Source: a virus | Virus record (IMG/VR): IMGVR_UViG_3300025769_010767 | Span: 1 to 27,153 of that record | Strand: one strand, 5' to 3' | DNA length: 27,153 nt | Shown here: positions 12,161 through 18,736 of the stretch, piece after piece | How positions within the stretch are numbered: the first letter of the stretch is position 1 | Layout of the letters: every line of letters starts with the position of its first letter | Notes under the pieces: model-generated | The model's database searches: none | Told to the model about the DNA's origin: nothing | The model's input: the letters and a program-made list of their open reading frames with translations, nothing else | Program-made: the position numbers and the translations under genes

Positions 12161-14328
12161 TAGAATAATGTGATTTGTTGCTTACTTTCAATGGCTGCAT
12201 TGCAGTTATTTTTAGCTAAATCGAAATAGCTCTTTTTAAGCTCAAAACCTATCGCCTTTCTATCCATTTTAACAGCTTGATAAACTTCGCTACCAATGCC
12301 CATAAATGGCGTTAAAACTGTATCGCCTTTATTTGTGTATAGGTGTATTAACCTTTCGATTGTAGGCAACTGCAAAGGGCAAATATGCTTTTCGTCTTTT
12401 TCATCTCTTGCATTTCTAAACCCTTGCAACGTGTCAGAATAATTAATATCATTCCAAACAGGTGAAGCGTACTTTTGCCATAAATCAACAGGTAGCTCGT
12501 TATTTTTAACAGGGTCTAATCTTTCGCCATCTTTTCTAAAAATCATTACATAGTCAGGTATTCCAACTCTTGACATTGTACTATCTTTTTTGATTTGCTT
12601 ATGAAGTAACCCCAATGCTTTTGTTCTTTGCATCTCAATAACAGGGTCTTTCCAAATAGTAACCCTTGAATGATAAATAAAGCCTTCGCTTTCAAAAGCA
12701 TCTTTAATCATCCCGCTAAAGTCTCTAAGTCCTATGTAACCTTCCTTACCTTTCTGAATCGGCAAATCCATGCAATGAACAGCTACATTCCTACCTTCCT
12801 TAATAACTCTAAAAAGTTCCTTAACTAAAAAACCAAACTGAATTAAAAACTCTTTATAATCTTTGCTATTACCCATATCTTCTACATGGTTTGAATATGT
12901 GTAAAGCTCGGCAAATGGTGGACTAAACACGCTAAAACCTACACTTTCATCTTTTACGGTTTTAATCTCTTGTACGCAATCCCCGCGCCTTATTTCGTAC
13001 CATTCATTTTTAACAACTTCATCAGATTTAACTAATTCAATGCTAAATCTTTCTAATAAATCATGGTTAATAGTTTCTCTCATTTTCTTTTGCATTTCTT
13101 CAAATTGTTTTTGTTTTCTGTTAATGTTTTGAATTACGTTTTTCATTGTATCAGTTGTAACAATGTAGATATTTACTTCTTGTTTTTGCCCAAATCTATA
13201 AGAACGTCTAATAGCTTGATAAAGCCCTTCAAAACTAAAATCTAAACTTGCAAATATTTGATTTCTACAATTTTGATAGTTAAGCCCAAATTGAGCTATT
13301 TTAGTTTTAGTAACTAATACTCTAAACTCATTATTTGCAAACCCTAATAGCTTCTTTTCTTTATACTCAGGGCTATCAGAACCACGAACCGCAACTGCAT
13401 CAGGTATTAATTTTTTAACTAATTCTTCTTCTTCATTTTGCTTAATCCAAATTATAAAGTTTTCATCTGAATTATTAACCAATTCCGCTACCTTTTCAAT
13501 TCTTGGTATTTTAGTTAGTCTTAATTCTTGGTTAAAGTTAGTTGCACTTATAGCTGTATCATTAAATAATAAACCATTATCACGTTTTTTAGTGGTTATA
13601 GTGCGCTCTATTAAGTTAAGTTCAGGTAGTTGGTATCCTTCAGCCTTAAACCCAATATCAGAAGGCTTAGAAAGCATTATAGACCATTTGCCTATAAACT
13701 CATAAAACTCATTAACTGCGTGACCTTTTAAACGCCATTTAGCAGTTTCGCCACCATCATGAACAAAGTACATAGATAACATTTCATTGCGCCCCATAAC
13801 ATCTAAAAACTCGCAATGATTACCCAACTCCATAGGGTCATTTGGTGAAGGTGTAGCAGTGCAAGCTAATTTATATTGAGTGTGCTTAAATGTATCAATA
13901 ATTAGCTCTTTTGTTTTACCTGTAAAGTTCTTTAATATGCTACTTTCATCAAGTACCACGCCACTATATTTTGATACGTCTATTTTCTCTAATTGCTCAT
14001 AGTTGGTGATATCTATTAAAGTAGTGTTAACTTTAAACTTAATAGATTCTTGCATTGTCTGCCCTTTAACCGCTAAAGGTGCAAGTATTAAAACACGCTT
14101 ATTTGTGTGCTTTGCTACTTGATAAGCCCATTCTAACTGCATTAAGGTTTTACCTAAACCACAATCTGCGAATATGGCAAACCTACCTTGTTTTAAAGCT
14201 CGTTTTACTATGTAGCGTTGAAAATCAAAAAGATAGTTATTGAGTTGTGATTCATCAACTTCGAATCCGCTATCTTCTAAGCGTTTGATTTTACTTTCTA
14301 AGAACTCTTGATAGTTCATTTCTTGCAT
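12160..14328 (-). CDS. SNF2-type helicase fused to beta-class DNA methyltransferase
   Basis: A 722-residue fusion. The N-terminal half is a SNF2/DEAD-like translocase: Walker A DCGLGKT at residues 55-61, Walker B LDESS at 126-130, motif III TATPSPNDP from 157, and motif VI QAIRRSYRFGQKQE from 371. The C-terminal part is a methyltransferase with motif IV SPPF (469-472) before motif I TPFMGIGS (673-680), the order of beta-class N6-adenine/N4-cytosine enzymes. Phages use such enzymes to modify DNA against restriction; coupling to a translocase may assist methylation of packaged or replicating DNA. First gene after a boxed promoter, followed by HTH genes. Confidence 0.9.
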   Translation of the reverse strand: MQEMNYQEFLESKIKRLEDSGFEVDESQLNNYLFDFQRYIVKRALKQGRFAIFADCGLGKTLMQLEWAYQVAKHTNKRVLILAPLAVKGQTMQESIKFKVNTTLIDITNYEQLEKIDVSKYSGVVLDESSILKNFTGKTKELIIDTFKHTQYKLACTATPSPNDPMELGNHCEFLDVMGRNEMLSMYFVHDGGETAKWRLKGHAVNEFYEFIGKWSIMLSKPSDIGFKAEGYQLPELNLIERTITTKKRDNGLLFNDTAISATNFNQELRLTKIPRIEKVAELVNNSDENFIIWIKQNEEEELVKKLIPDAVAVRGSDSPEYKEKKLLGFANNEFRVLVTKTKIAQFGLNYQNCRNQIFASLDFSFEGLYQAIRRSYRFGQKQEVNIYIVTTDTMKNVIQNINRKQKQFEEMQKKMRETINHDLLERFSIELVKSDEVVKNEWYEIRRGDCVQEIKTVKDESVGFSVFSPPFAELYTYSNHVEDMGNSKDYKEFLIQFGFLVKELFRVIKEGRNVAVHCMDLPIQKGKEGYIGLRDFSGMIKDAFESEGFIYHSRVTIWKDPVIEMQRTKALGLLHKQIKKDSTMSRVGIPDYVMIFRKDGERLDPVKNNELPVDLWQKYASPVWNDINYSDTLQGFRNARDEKDEKHICPLQLPTIERLIHLYTNKGDTVLTPFMGIGSEVYQAVKMDRKAIGFELKKSYFDLAKNNCNAAIESKQQITLF

Positions 14329-14353
14329 TATTTTAATCTGTTTTTGATTTGTT

Positions 14354-14419
14354 CAAAAGTAATTGCATAAAAAAGCCCTAAACATTTATTTCGATGAATA
14401 GGGCTATTGCTTCGATGAA
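14354..14419 (-). promoter_or_regulatory. Boxed promoter of the SNF2-methyltransferase operon
   Basis: The -7 element TACTTTTG is at 14361-14354. Boxes TTCATCGAA at 14398-14390 and 14419-14411 are both perfect, 21 bp apart, 28 bp from the -7 element. The proximal box is in the terminator loop of the preceding operon. Confidence 0.82.
14369..14405 (-). terminator. Terminator of the recombination operon, with operator box in its loop
   Basis: Stem AGCCCTA (14405-14399) pairs with TAGGGCT (14380-14374), followed by a run of Ts. The 18-base loop contains the proximal TTCATCGAA box of the next promoter. Confidence 0.75.
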
Positions 14420-14707
14420 TTAAAATGGTAAAGAATCACCTTCAACTTGTGGAGCTTGCGTTGTGCCTTGTTGCTCTGCGTTGTTAATGTTGCCATTATT
14501 CCAAACTACTTTCCCATTCCCTAAGTATTGGCGATTAACTTTTGCATCGCGCTCTTCTTTGGTTTGTGCATGGTAGCAGCTTGCATTTTGCCCCCATTGG
14601 TTTGTTTGGTCTTCAATACCTAATGTAAGGTTCAACCATTTACCATCTTTAATTTTGCTTTTGTCAATCTTTGTTACGTCGATTGAAAACGATACTACTG
14701 CGCTCAT
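14420..14707 (-). CDS. Single-stranded DNA-binding-like protein
   Basis: A 95-residue protein with a beta-rich N-terminal half (VSFSIDVTKIDKSK, then WLNLTLGIEDQTNQWGQNAS) compatible with a reduced OB fold. An Asn/Gln-rich linker follows and the C-terminus is EGDSLPF, resembling the acidic DDDIPF tip by which SSB proteins recruit partners. It ends the operon that holds the candidate annealing protein, consistent with a recombination and replication role. The OB fold itself is inferred, not certain. Confidence 0.65.
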   Translation of the reverse strand: MSAVVSFSIDVTKIDKSKIKDGKWLNLTLGIEDQTNQWGQNASCYHAQTKEERDAKVNRQYLGNGKVVWNNGNINNAEQQGTTQAPQVEGDSLPF

Positions 14708-14708
14708 T

Positions 14709-15023
14709 TTATTTATTGTTTTTATTAATTAATCGTTCTGCTCTAAGTGCTGTTACATAAAGTTGCACAGCTTCTTTTATTGCGTTTTCTGAGTGTGTTA
14801 ATATCCACTCAATGCAATGCTCTAAGTTTTGCTCATTGTTTCTTTTAGTTTGATTCCAAAAGTTGCTTAAACTACTTTCAATACCTTGCAGTTCATCTTT
14901 TAGCTCTTCAAACTCTTCAAGTATAACCGCGTAAGCTTCGTGGTTAGAATGATAGTTAGTCCATTTTTCGTCAACTTCTTTTAGTTCACTTTCAATAAGT
15001 TGGTCTATTAGTTCCATTTTCAT
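14709..15023 (-). CDS. MazG-like / helical phage protein
   Basis: A 104-residue all-helical acidic protein. The block HEAYAVILEEFEELKDEL (residues about 28-45) has the EExxE pattern of MazG-type nucleotide pyrophosphohydrolases, and the second half has EAVQLYVTALRAERL, similar to phage MazG-like proteins that have a Gln in place of the usual Asp. It may hydrolyse dNTPs or be an inactive relative. The stop is one base before the SSB-like gene start. Confidence 0.5.
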   Translation of the reverse strand: MKMELIDQLIESELKEVDEKWTNYHSNHEAYAVILEEFEELKDELQGIESSLSNFWNQTKRNNEQNLEHCIEWILTHSENAIKEAVQLYVTALRAERLINKNNK

Positions 15024-15217
15024 ATTGTTGAATTTATTTCGTGACTGTTTTTATAACTCGCTACAAGTCTGTTTTTCTTCATGTTTTCGCGAGCTATTTT
15101 TACTTGATTAATTCGGTGCTTTTTTCTTAATCGTGCTTCTATCTTGCAACACAACATATCAAAAGCCTGTGTAAATGCAACTATTAAAGCTGCCATGATT
15201 AACATAAAACTTATCAT
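15020..15217 (-). CDS. Small membrane-anchored protein
   Basis: A 65-residue protein with an N-terminal hydrophobic segment (ISFMLIMAALIVAFTQAF) that looks like a membrane helix, then a basic tail (RLRKKHRINQVK). No family recognised. It overlaps its neighbours on both sides by ATGA. Role unknown. Confidence 0.68.
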   Translation of the reverse strand: MISFMLIMAALIVAFTQAFDMLCCKIEARLRKKHRINQVKIARENMKKNRLVASYKNSHEINSTI

Positions 15218-15375
15218 TTGTAATTTTTTAAAATTTCGTTTATTCTCTTGTTATCTATCTTGCCGTTTTTACAGTTTTCTAACTCTGTTAAAAGCATCTC
15301 TATTCGCTCTTCGTAACGGCTTACCAAATCGGTGAGTAGTTCGTTCTTTTTACGCTCGGTTAATAGTTCAATCAT
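15214..15375 (-). CDS. Short hypothetical coiled-coil protein (53 aa)
   Basis: A frame of 53 codons starts at ATG 15375-15373 and ends at TGA 15216-15214, which overlaps the next gene's ATG as ATGA. It also overlaps the preceding gene's stop by 8 bases. The product is rich in Glu, Leu and Lys (LVSRYEERIEMLLTELENCK) and predicted to form a coiled coil. The overlaps on both sides support it as real. Confidence 0.7.
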   Translation of the reverse strand: MIELLTERKKNELLTDLVSRYEERIEMLLTELENCKNGKIDNKRINEILKNYK

Positions 15376-15568
15376 TCGGGTTAATTATTGTTGGTTGTGG
15401 TGTAGGTATATGCTTCTCCACTTCAATCGTTTTAATACGCTTTATGCTTCGCTCTAACGCGCTCAATTTGTATTCAAAGTATAAACCTATGCAAAGAGTA
15501 ATTAAAAGGCTTAAAATCGAAATTCTTATAAGCGCAAACCATGCGGCTTTATAGTTTGATTTTGCCAT
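15368..15568 (-). CDS. Small membrane protein (66 aa)
   Basis: The start is the internal ATG at 15568-15566 (MAKSNYKAAWF), as upstream codons in this frame would overlap most of the 52-aa gene. A hydrophobic helix FALIRISILSLLITLCIGLY (residues about 11-30) is followed by a charged helical segment ending in Pro-rich HIPTPQPTIINP. Probably anchored in the inner membrane; function unknown. Confidence 0.65.
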   Translation of the reverse strand: MAKSNYKAAWFALIRISILSLLITLCIGLYFEYKLSALERSIKRIKTIEVEKHIPTPQPTIINPND

Positions 15569-15707
15569 ACTTCTTTTTGGTGAAATTGTTAAAATAAAAT
15601 TCCATGTTTTCGTAAGTTTCAAAGCCCCTTACCCTGCCATCGGGGTAAATTATTTTAAAAGGAAATAGGTTTCGCTTATGGTTAAAGCTTAAAATATCTA
15701 ACTTCAT
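15549..15707 (-). CDS. Short hypothetical protein (52 aa)
   Basis: A 52-codon frame starts at ATG 15707-15705, overlapping the stop of the upstream 128-aa gene as ATGA, and ends at TAA 15551-15549. The product is basic and aromatic (MKLDILSFNHKRNLFPFKII at the start) with a YPDGRVRGFETYENMEFYF segment. No domain recognised, but the overlap and composition argue for a real gene. Confidence 0.7.
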   Translation of the reverse strand: MKLDILSFNHKRNLFPFKIIYPDGRVRGFETYENMEFYFNNFTKKKYGKIKL

Positions 15708-16090
15708 TTTATTGCGTTTAAATTGTCAATCTCTTTGCTCATTGTTGCAAGTATATGAGTGCAAGAATTAATTACTTCTTTTAAACCCCTATAAGTTGCT
15801 TCGTTTAGTGCTTCATTTGCTCTTAACTCTCCTATCTTACTTTCTGCTATACTTTCACTCTTTGCAGCACTCTCACCGCTTTCAATCGCTTTTAATTTCT
15901 CTTTGTGAAATGATACTTTGCGCTCTTGCTCAGTAGAATAAAAACTTTTGCCAAAAGCACCACATTTCAAACTTAAATTAAAAACCGCTATGGATAGTTC
16001 CTTTTTTAAGTTGAGTAACTTAGGTAAGTTTATTGGCTCACTTGTATCTAATTGCTCATAAGCTTTTACTATGTCTTTAACTTCTGCCAT
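15704..16090 (-). CDS. Hypothetical 128-aa helical protein
   Basis: A helical protein with Ala/Ser/Glu-rich middle (ESGESAAKSESIAESKIGEL) and Cys at about 43 and 110. Similar small helical proteins lie beside phage annealing proteins; I cannot assign a family. It overlaps the upstream gene by 14 bases and the downstream one by ATGA, so it is part of the recombination operon. Confidence 0.7.
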   Translation of the reverse strand: MAEVKDIVKAYEQLDTSEPINLPKLLNLKKELSIAVFNLSLKCGAFGKSFYSTEQERKVSFHKEKLKAIESGESAAKSESIAESKIGELRANEALNEATYRGLKEVINSCTHILATMSKEIDNLNAIK

Positions 16091-16361
16091 ATTTCTTATT
16101 GTATTCTTTGTTGCTAAAACTGCCCCTTTCGTGTATTGGGTCTATTTGGCTATCTAATAGCTCTTGTTTAATTTTATGCAGTTGGTTTATGTCTGCATCT
16201 GCTATTTGATTAAAAAGCTTAATAACCCTTATTTGACCAAACTTAGATATTTGACTATTATCAACAAGAGAATAGCAATAATCTCTTAGGTTTTCGGTTT
16301 GCTCTTGCTCACCGTATTGCGCTTCTTCTTGTTCTTCACTCCACCAACTTTCAAACTCCAT
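16077..16361 (-). CDS. Hypothetical 94-aa acidic protein
   Basis: The start is the ATG at 16361-16359 (MEFESWWSEEQEEAQYGE), one base after the stop of the annealing-protein gene; the frame is open farther upstream. The N-terminus is strongly acidic and Gln-rich, the remainder helical (LFNQIADADINQLHKIKQEL). It may be a partner of the annealing protein, but no motif shows this. Confidence 0.7.
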   Translation of the reverse strand: MEFESWWSEEQEEAQYGEQEQTENLRDYCYSLVDNSQISKFGQIRVIKLFNQIADADINQLHKIKQELLDSQIDPIHERGSFSNKEYNKKYGRS

Positions 16362-16362
16362 C

Positions 16363-16776
16363 TTATTGCTGTTTAAAATCGTCTGATTCATCTTCTGAAT
16401 ATAAATAACCATGTGCGCCAATTGCAATTAATACGGCTCGTGCTTTTGCCCTTTTTTCAGCCATTTCTAAATAGTATTTAGTAGGGTTTCTTACGTTTGA
16501 CTTTTCAGCACTACCAAAAGAGCTTGCTAATTCTTCGCCATCTTTATTTGCTAATGTGCATTTAACAGCGCAATACTCAGGGTCAACAGATACTACATCA
16601 AAAGAGTATTTAAAGTGTTCTGCGGCTGTTATTTTCTGAATACCTGTTTTTGTAACTATTGGCGTTATCTTTATTTCACCTGTTTTTTTATCTCGGTTTT
16701 GAAGCTTAAAAATATCTTCATTGCCTATAAGAGAATAACGCTCGTATATCTCTTTTATGAATTGCATTTTATCCAT
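16363..16776 (-). CDS. Candidate single-strand annealing protein (ERF/Rad52-like)
   Basis: A 137-residue protein. The first half has TPIVTKTGIQKITAAEHF, the second a motif like YYLEMAEKRAKARAVL followed by IGAHGYLYSEDESDDF. The AEKRAKxRxVL...G..G..YSEDE block is typical of phage proteins annotated as ERF or Rad52-type recombination proteins, which pair complementary strands during phage recombination and replication. Position in an operon ending in an SSB-like gene supports this. It is shorter than full-length ERF (about 200), so the call is tentative. It starts one base after the previous stop. Confidence 0.55.
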   Translation of the reverse strand: MDKMQFIKEIYERYSLIGNEDIFKLQNRDKKTGEIKITPIVTKTGIQKITAAEHFKYSFDVVSVDPEYCAVKCTLANKDGEELASSFGSAEKSNVRNPTKYYLEMAEKRAKARAVLIAIGAHGYLYSEDESDDFKQQ

Positions 16777-16777
16777 C

Positions 16778-17086
16778 TTACTTCATTATTAATTTGTCCG
16801 CAAAAGTTTTGATAGTGTTCTTAGCGTTTTTGTACGCTTCCATAAACTCGGCTTTGTTGCTTTTTTCCCATGCTTTTACAGCCATATATTTACCATTTAC
16901 CCACGTACTATCTCTTTGAGCATTACACCAATTTAAACGTTCCTGAGTTGTTTCATCTTCATAAACATTATAACTAATGTCATAATCACGCATTGAAGCG
17001 TAAATATCAAGCTCAACAGAGCCTTTATCGTGTGATTGAATACAAATAAATTGTTTTCTGTTTCTGTGTTTTAAATAAATTTCCAT
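16778..17086 (-). CDS. Hypothetical 102-aa protein, first gene of the recombination operon
   Basis: A protein beginning MEIYLKHRNRKQFICIQSHD with a Trp-rich middle (LNWCNAQRDSTWVNGKY) and Lys-rich end. No recognised family. It is read from its own boxed promoter and starts a run of ten overlapping or abutting genes down to 14420. Confidence 0.75.
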   Translation of the reverse strand: MEIYLKHRNRKQFICIQSHDKGSVELDIYASMRDYDISYNVYEDETTQERLNWCNAQRDSTWVNGKYMAVKAWEKSNKAEFMEAYKNAKNTIKTFADKLIMK

Positions 17087-17105
17087 TTTGTTTGATTTAA
17101 TGATT

Positions 17106-17171
17106 CAAAAATAATAGTAAAGCCTACCCACCTTGATTTATTTCGATGAGTAGGCTGTTTTATTCGATTAA
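17106..17171 (-). promoter_or_regulatory. Boxed promoter of the recombination/SSB operon
   Basis: The -7 element TATTTTTG is at 17113-17106. Boxes are CTCATCGAA (17150-17142) and TTAATCGAA (17171-17163), 21 bp apart, 28 bp from the -7 element. The distal box overlaps the stop codon of the 64-aa gene. Confidence 0.75.
17121..17156 (-). terminator. Hairpin/terminator after the 64-aa gene, box in its loop
   Basis: Stem AGCCTAC (17156-17150) pairs with GTAGGCT (17127-17121); only a short, interrupted T run follows, so termination may be weak. The loop carries most of the proximal promoter box. Confidence 0.6.
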
Positions 17172-17362
17172 TTGTTATTTAAAAACTCTTGCAAGTATTT
17201 AGGATTCCAATTTTCTTCCGTGTCAATCTCAGGAAATGGTTTAGCTTTTGCTTCCTTCATTGCTCTTTCGTGTGGAAAGTACGGACTCCAATAGTCGTAA
17301 ACTTCTCTTTGCTCAGGTGTTAAGGCTTCACGCTCTTCTCTTTGTTGCTTGTAACTTTTCAT
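17168..17362 (-). CDS. Hypothetical 64-aa protein
   Basis: A highly charged protein (MKSYKQQREEREALTPEQRE) with aromatic VYDYWSPYFPHERAM in the middle. Soluble, no domain known to me. It follows the 75-aa gene by 24 bases in one transcription unit. Function unknown. Confidence 0.7.
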   Translation of the reverse strand: MKSYKQQREEREALTPEQREVYDYWSPYFPHERAMKEAKAKPFPEIDTEENWNPKYLQEFLNNN

Positions 17363-17386
17363 CTTGTTTGTTTTTGCTATTGTAAA

Positions 17387-17614
17387 TTAATTTATTACTA
17401 CGTTTTTTATCTTAGATATCTTATCTAACTCACCACAATCTAAAGTACCTTCAATCTCTAAAAAATATTTACCATCTTTAAAACCAATACTTTCTTCGGT
17501 TTCGTATCTCTCTGTAAAAATAGAATCAGCATTAAGTATTTTAAAGATACGAGCATAAGCACCTTTATACTTTTTATCTTCTTTTACGTTTAATATAGTG
17601 ATGTTTGTATTCAT
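17387..17614 (-). CDS. Hypothetical 75-aa protein
   Basis: The start is the ATG at 17614-17612 (MNTNITILNVKEDKKYKGAY), directly after the leader with CAAACAAAC. The protein is soluble and mixed alpha/beta in look, ending LDCGELDKISKIKNVVIN; no family recognised. First gene of a small unit with its own boxed promoter. Confidence 0.74.
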   Translation of the reverse strand: MNTNITILNVKEDKKYKGAYARIFKILNADSIFTERYETEESIGFKDGKYFLEIEGTLDCGELDKISKIKNVVIN

Positions 17615-17635
17615 TTTTTTGTTTGTTTGATGACT

Positions 17636-17701
17636 CAAATATAAAAAGGCGCATCAATCGACACGCCTTTTTTAGATGAACTGCAATATACTTTCGACTA
17701 A
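17636..17701 (-). promoter_or_regulatory. Boxed promoter of the 75-aa/64-aa genes
   Basis: The -7 element TATATTTG is at 17643-17636. Boxes are TTCATCTAA (17680-17672) and TTAGTCGAA (17701-17693), each with changes, 21 bp apart, 28 bp from the -7 element. A terminator hairpin fills the space between box and -7 element. Confidence 0.68.
17643..17673 (-). terminator. Bidirectional terminator after the metallophosphoesterase operon
   Basis: Arms AAAAAAGGCG (from 17673) and CGCCTTTTT (ending 17643) pair around a 12-base loop, with a T run on both strands. It sits between the promoter boxes and the -7 box of the next unit. Confidence 0.78.
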
Positions 17702-17826
17702 TTGTCTATTTTACTCGCTAAAAATAAACACAATGAGTAAAATGTTTCATAAATTCGGCTTAAAATGGCTAAAGGTATTGTAACCAAAAAAACGGTAACA
17801 AGCAATAAGATGTAAACTACTTTCAT
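17698..17826 (-). CDS. Short membrane peptide (42 aa)
   Basis: A frame of 42 codons starts at ATG 17826-17824, overlapping the stop of the preceding 50-aa gene as ATGA, and ends at TAG 17700-17698. One hydrophobic segment (KVVYILLLVTVFLVTIPLAI) spans residues 2-21 and looks like a membrane helix, followed by a second, weaker one. Function unknown; possibly a small membrane protein of an exclusion or lysis type. Confidence 0.6.
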   Translation of the reverse strand: MKVVYILLLVTVFLVTIPLAILSRIYETFYSLCLFLASKIDN

Positions 17827-17975
17827 ATTTTAACCGTTTTCAGTACCCTTACTTCTGCGCCTAAGTTGTTTTGTAAGGCTCTCCTTTTGCTTTCATACTC
17901 AGCATAAAACCTATTTAAAGCAGGTATTAAGAATTGTCTTACTTTGTTGTTTACTTCAATATCTACTTGCCACAT
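17823..17975 (-). CDS. Short hypothetical protein (50 aa)
   Basis: A 50-codon frame starts at ATG 17975-17973 and ends at TGA 17825-17823. It begins MWQVDIEVNNKVRQFLIPAL and is basic and helical. It lies one base after the stop of the 75-aa gene and overlaps the next by ATGA. No family recognised; genomic packing supports it as a gene. Confidence 0.62.
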   Translation of the reverse strand: MWQVDIEVNNKVRQFLIPALNRFYAEYESKRRALQNNLGAEVRVLKTVKI

Positions 17976-17976
17976 A

Positions 17977-18204
17977 CTAATCAATCAACTCGTTAATGTC
18001 TAATTTCAATTCGTTGTGTTGCTCTAATAGCTCTTGCACTAACTCAATCACTTCTAAATCAACTTCTTTTTTTTCTAACTCTCGCCAAATGTAGGTTTGA
18101 TATTGCCAAACTGTCAAGGCTAAATCAGTTGCATGAATTGCCCTTAACATTTCTTTGTTATCGTAGCCTTCTACATCTGTATCAAATTCAATGGTTATTT
18201 TCAT
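17977..18204 (-). CDS. Hypothetical 75-aa acidic helical protein
   Basis: An acidic protein (MKITIEFDTDVEGYDNKEML) with repeated Glu/Leu helices (ELVQELLEQHNELKLDINEL) suggesting a coiled coil. No known domain. ATGA overlap with the upstream membrane-protein gene. Confidence 0.7.
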   Translation of the reverse strand: MKITIEFDTDVEGYDNKEMLRAIHATDLALTVWQYQTYIWRELEKKEVDLEVIELVQELLEQHNELKLDINELID

Positions 18205-18578
18205 TTTAATTTACTTTTAAAAGTTACATAAGTAAAGTTAAACACTACTAATCCCATTGCGTAAGATAAGCCTGTTAACCACATATTATAATCAAAAGCA
18301 TATAAGCATATAAATAATAGTGCTGAGTGCCTGAGAAGCCCTGCAAAGTGCCACCAATCGCTCAAGCTAACCAACAAAGAAGCACTTAAAAAAAACTTCT
18401 CTTTGTACTTAGCCCCTACTAATTCATGATAGCTCCTGTAAATAGGGTGTAAGCTCTTAATATCTATAAACGGTTGCTTATACTTATTGCGCCAATTAAA
18501 ACCCTTACCGGTGCTTAGAATCGCATCTTGCAAACCTTTAGCGGCAAAGTAGCTAAATACCAAAATCGTTATTATCAT
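18201..18578 (-). CDS. Hypothetical multi-helix membrane protein (125 aa)
   Basis: An N-terminal hydrophobic helix (MIITILVFSYFAAKG) and at least two further hydrophobic segments near residues 75-95 (HSALLFICLYAFDYNMW) and 100-117 (SYAMGLVVFNFTYVTF) suggest an integral membrane protein of about three helices. No family recognised. It overlaps the upstream gene by 26 bases. Possible roles such as exclusion or lysis are guesses. Confidence 0.65.
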   Translation of the reverse strand: MIITILVFSYFAAKGLQDAILSTGKGFNWRNKYKQPFIDIKSLHPIYRSYHELVGAKYKEKFFLSASLLVSLSDWWHFAGLLRHSALLFICLYAFDYNMWLTGLSYAMGLVVFNFTYVTFKSKLK

Positions 18579-18735
18579 TATCGTCTTTTTTTGTTATGTA
18601 AAGGTAGAAGTGAAACCACAATGTAACCATGCTGTACCCTGCAATTATGACAAATCTTGGTGAATCTGTTTGAATGAAAGCTATGGTTAAAAACACATAG
18701 GCTAAAAATGTTGTTATGTAAGGTAAGTATCTCAT
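18553..18735 (-). CDS. Small membrane protein (60 aa)
   Basis: The start is the ATG at 18735-18733 (MRYLPYITTFLAYVFL), one base after the stop of the metallophosphoesterase gene. Two hydrophobic segments (residues about 4-20 and 27-45) and an Asp/Asn-rich C-terminal tail. Function unknown. Confidence 0.65.
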   Translation of the reverse strand: MRYLPYITTFLAYVFLTIAFIQTDSPRFVIIAGYSMVTLWFHFYLYITKKDDNDNNDFGI

Positions 18736-18736
18736 T

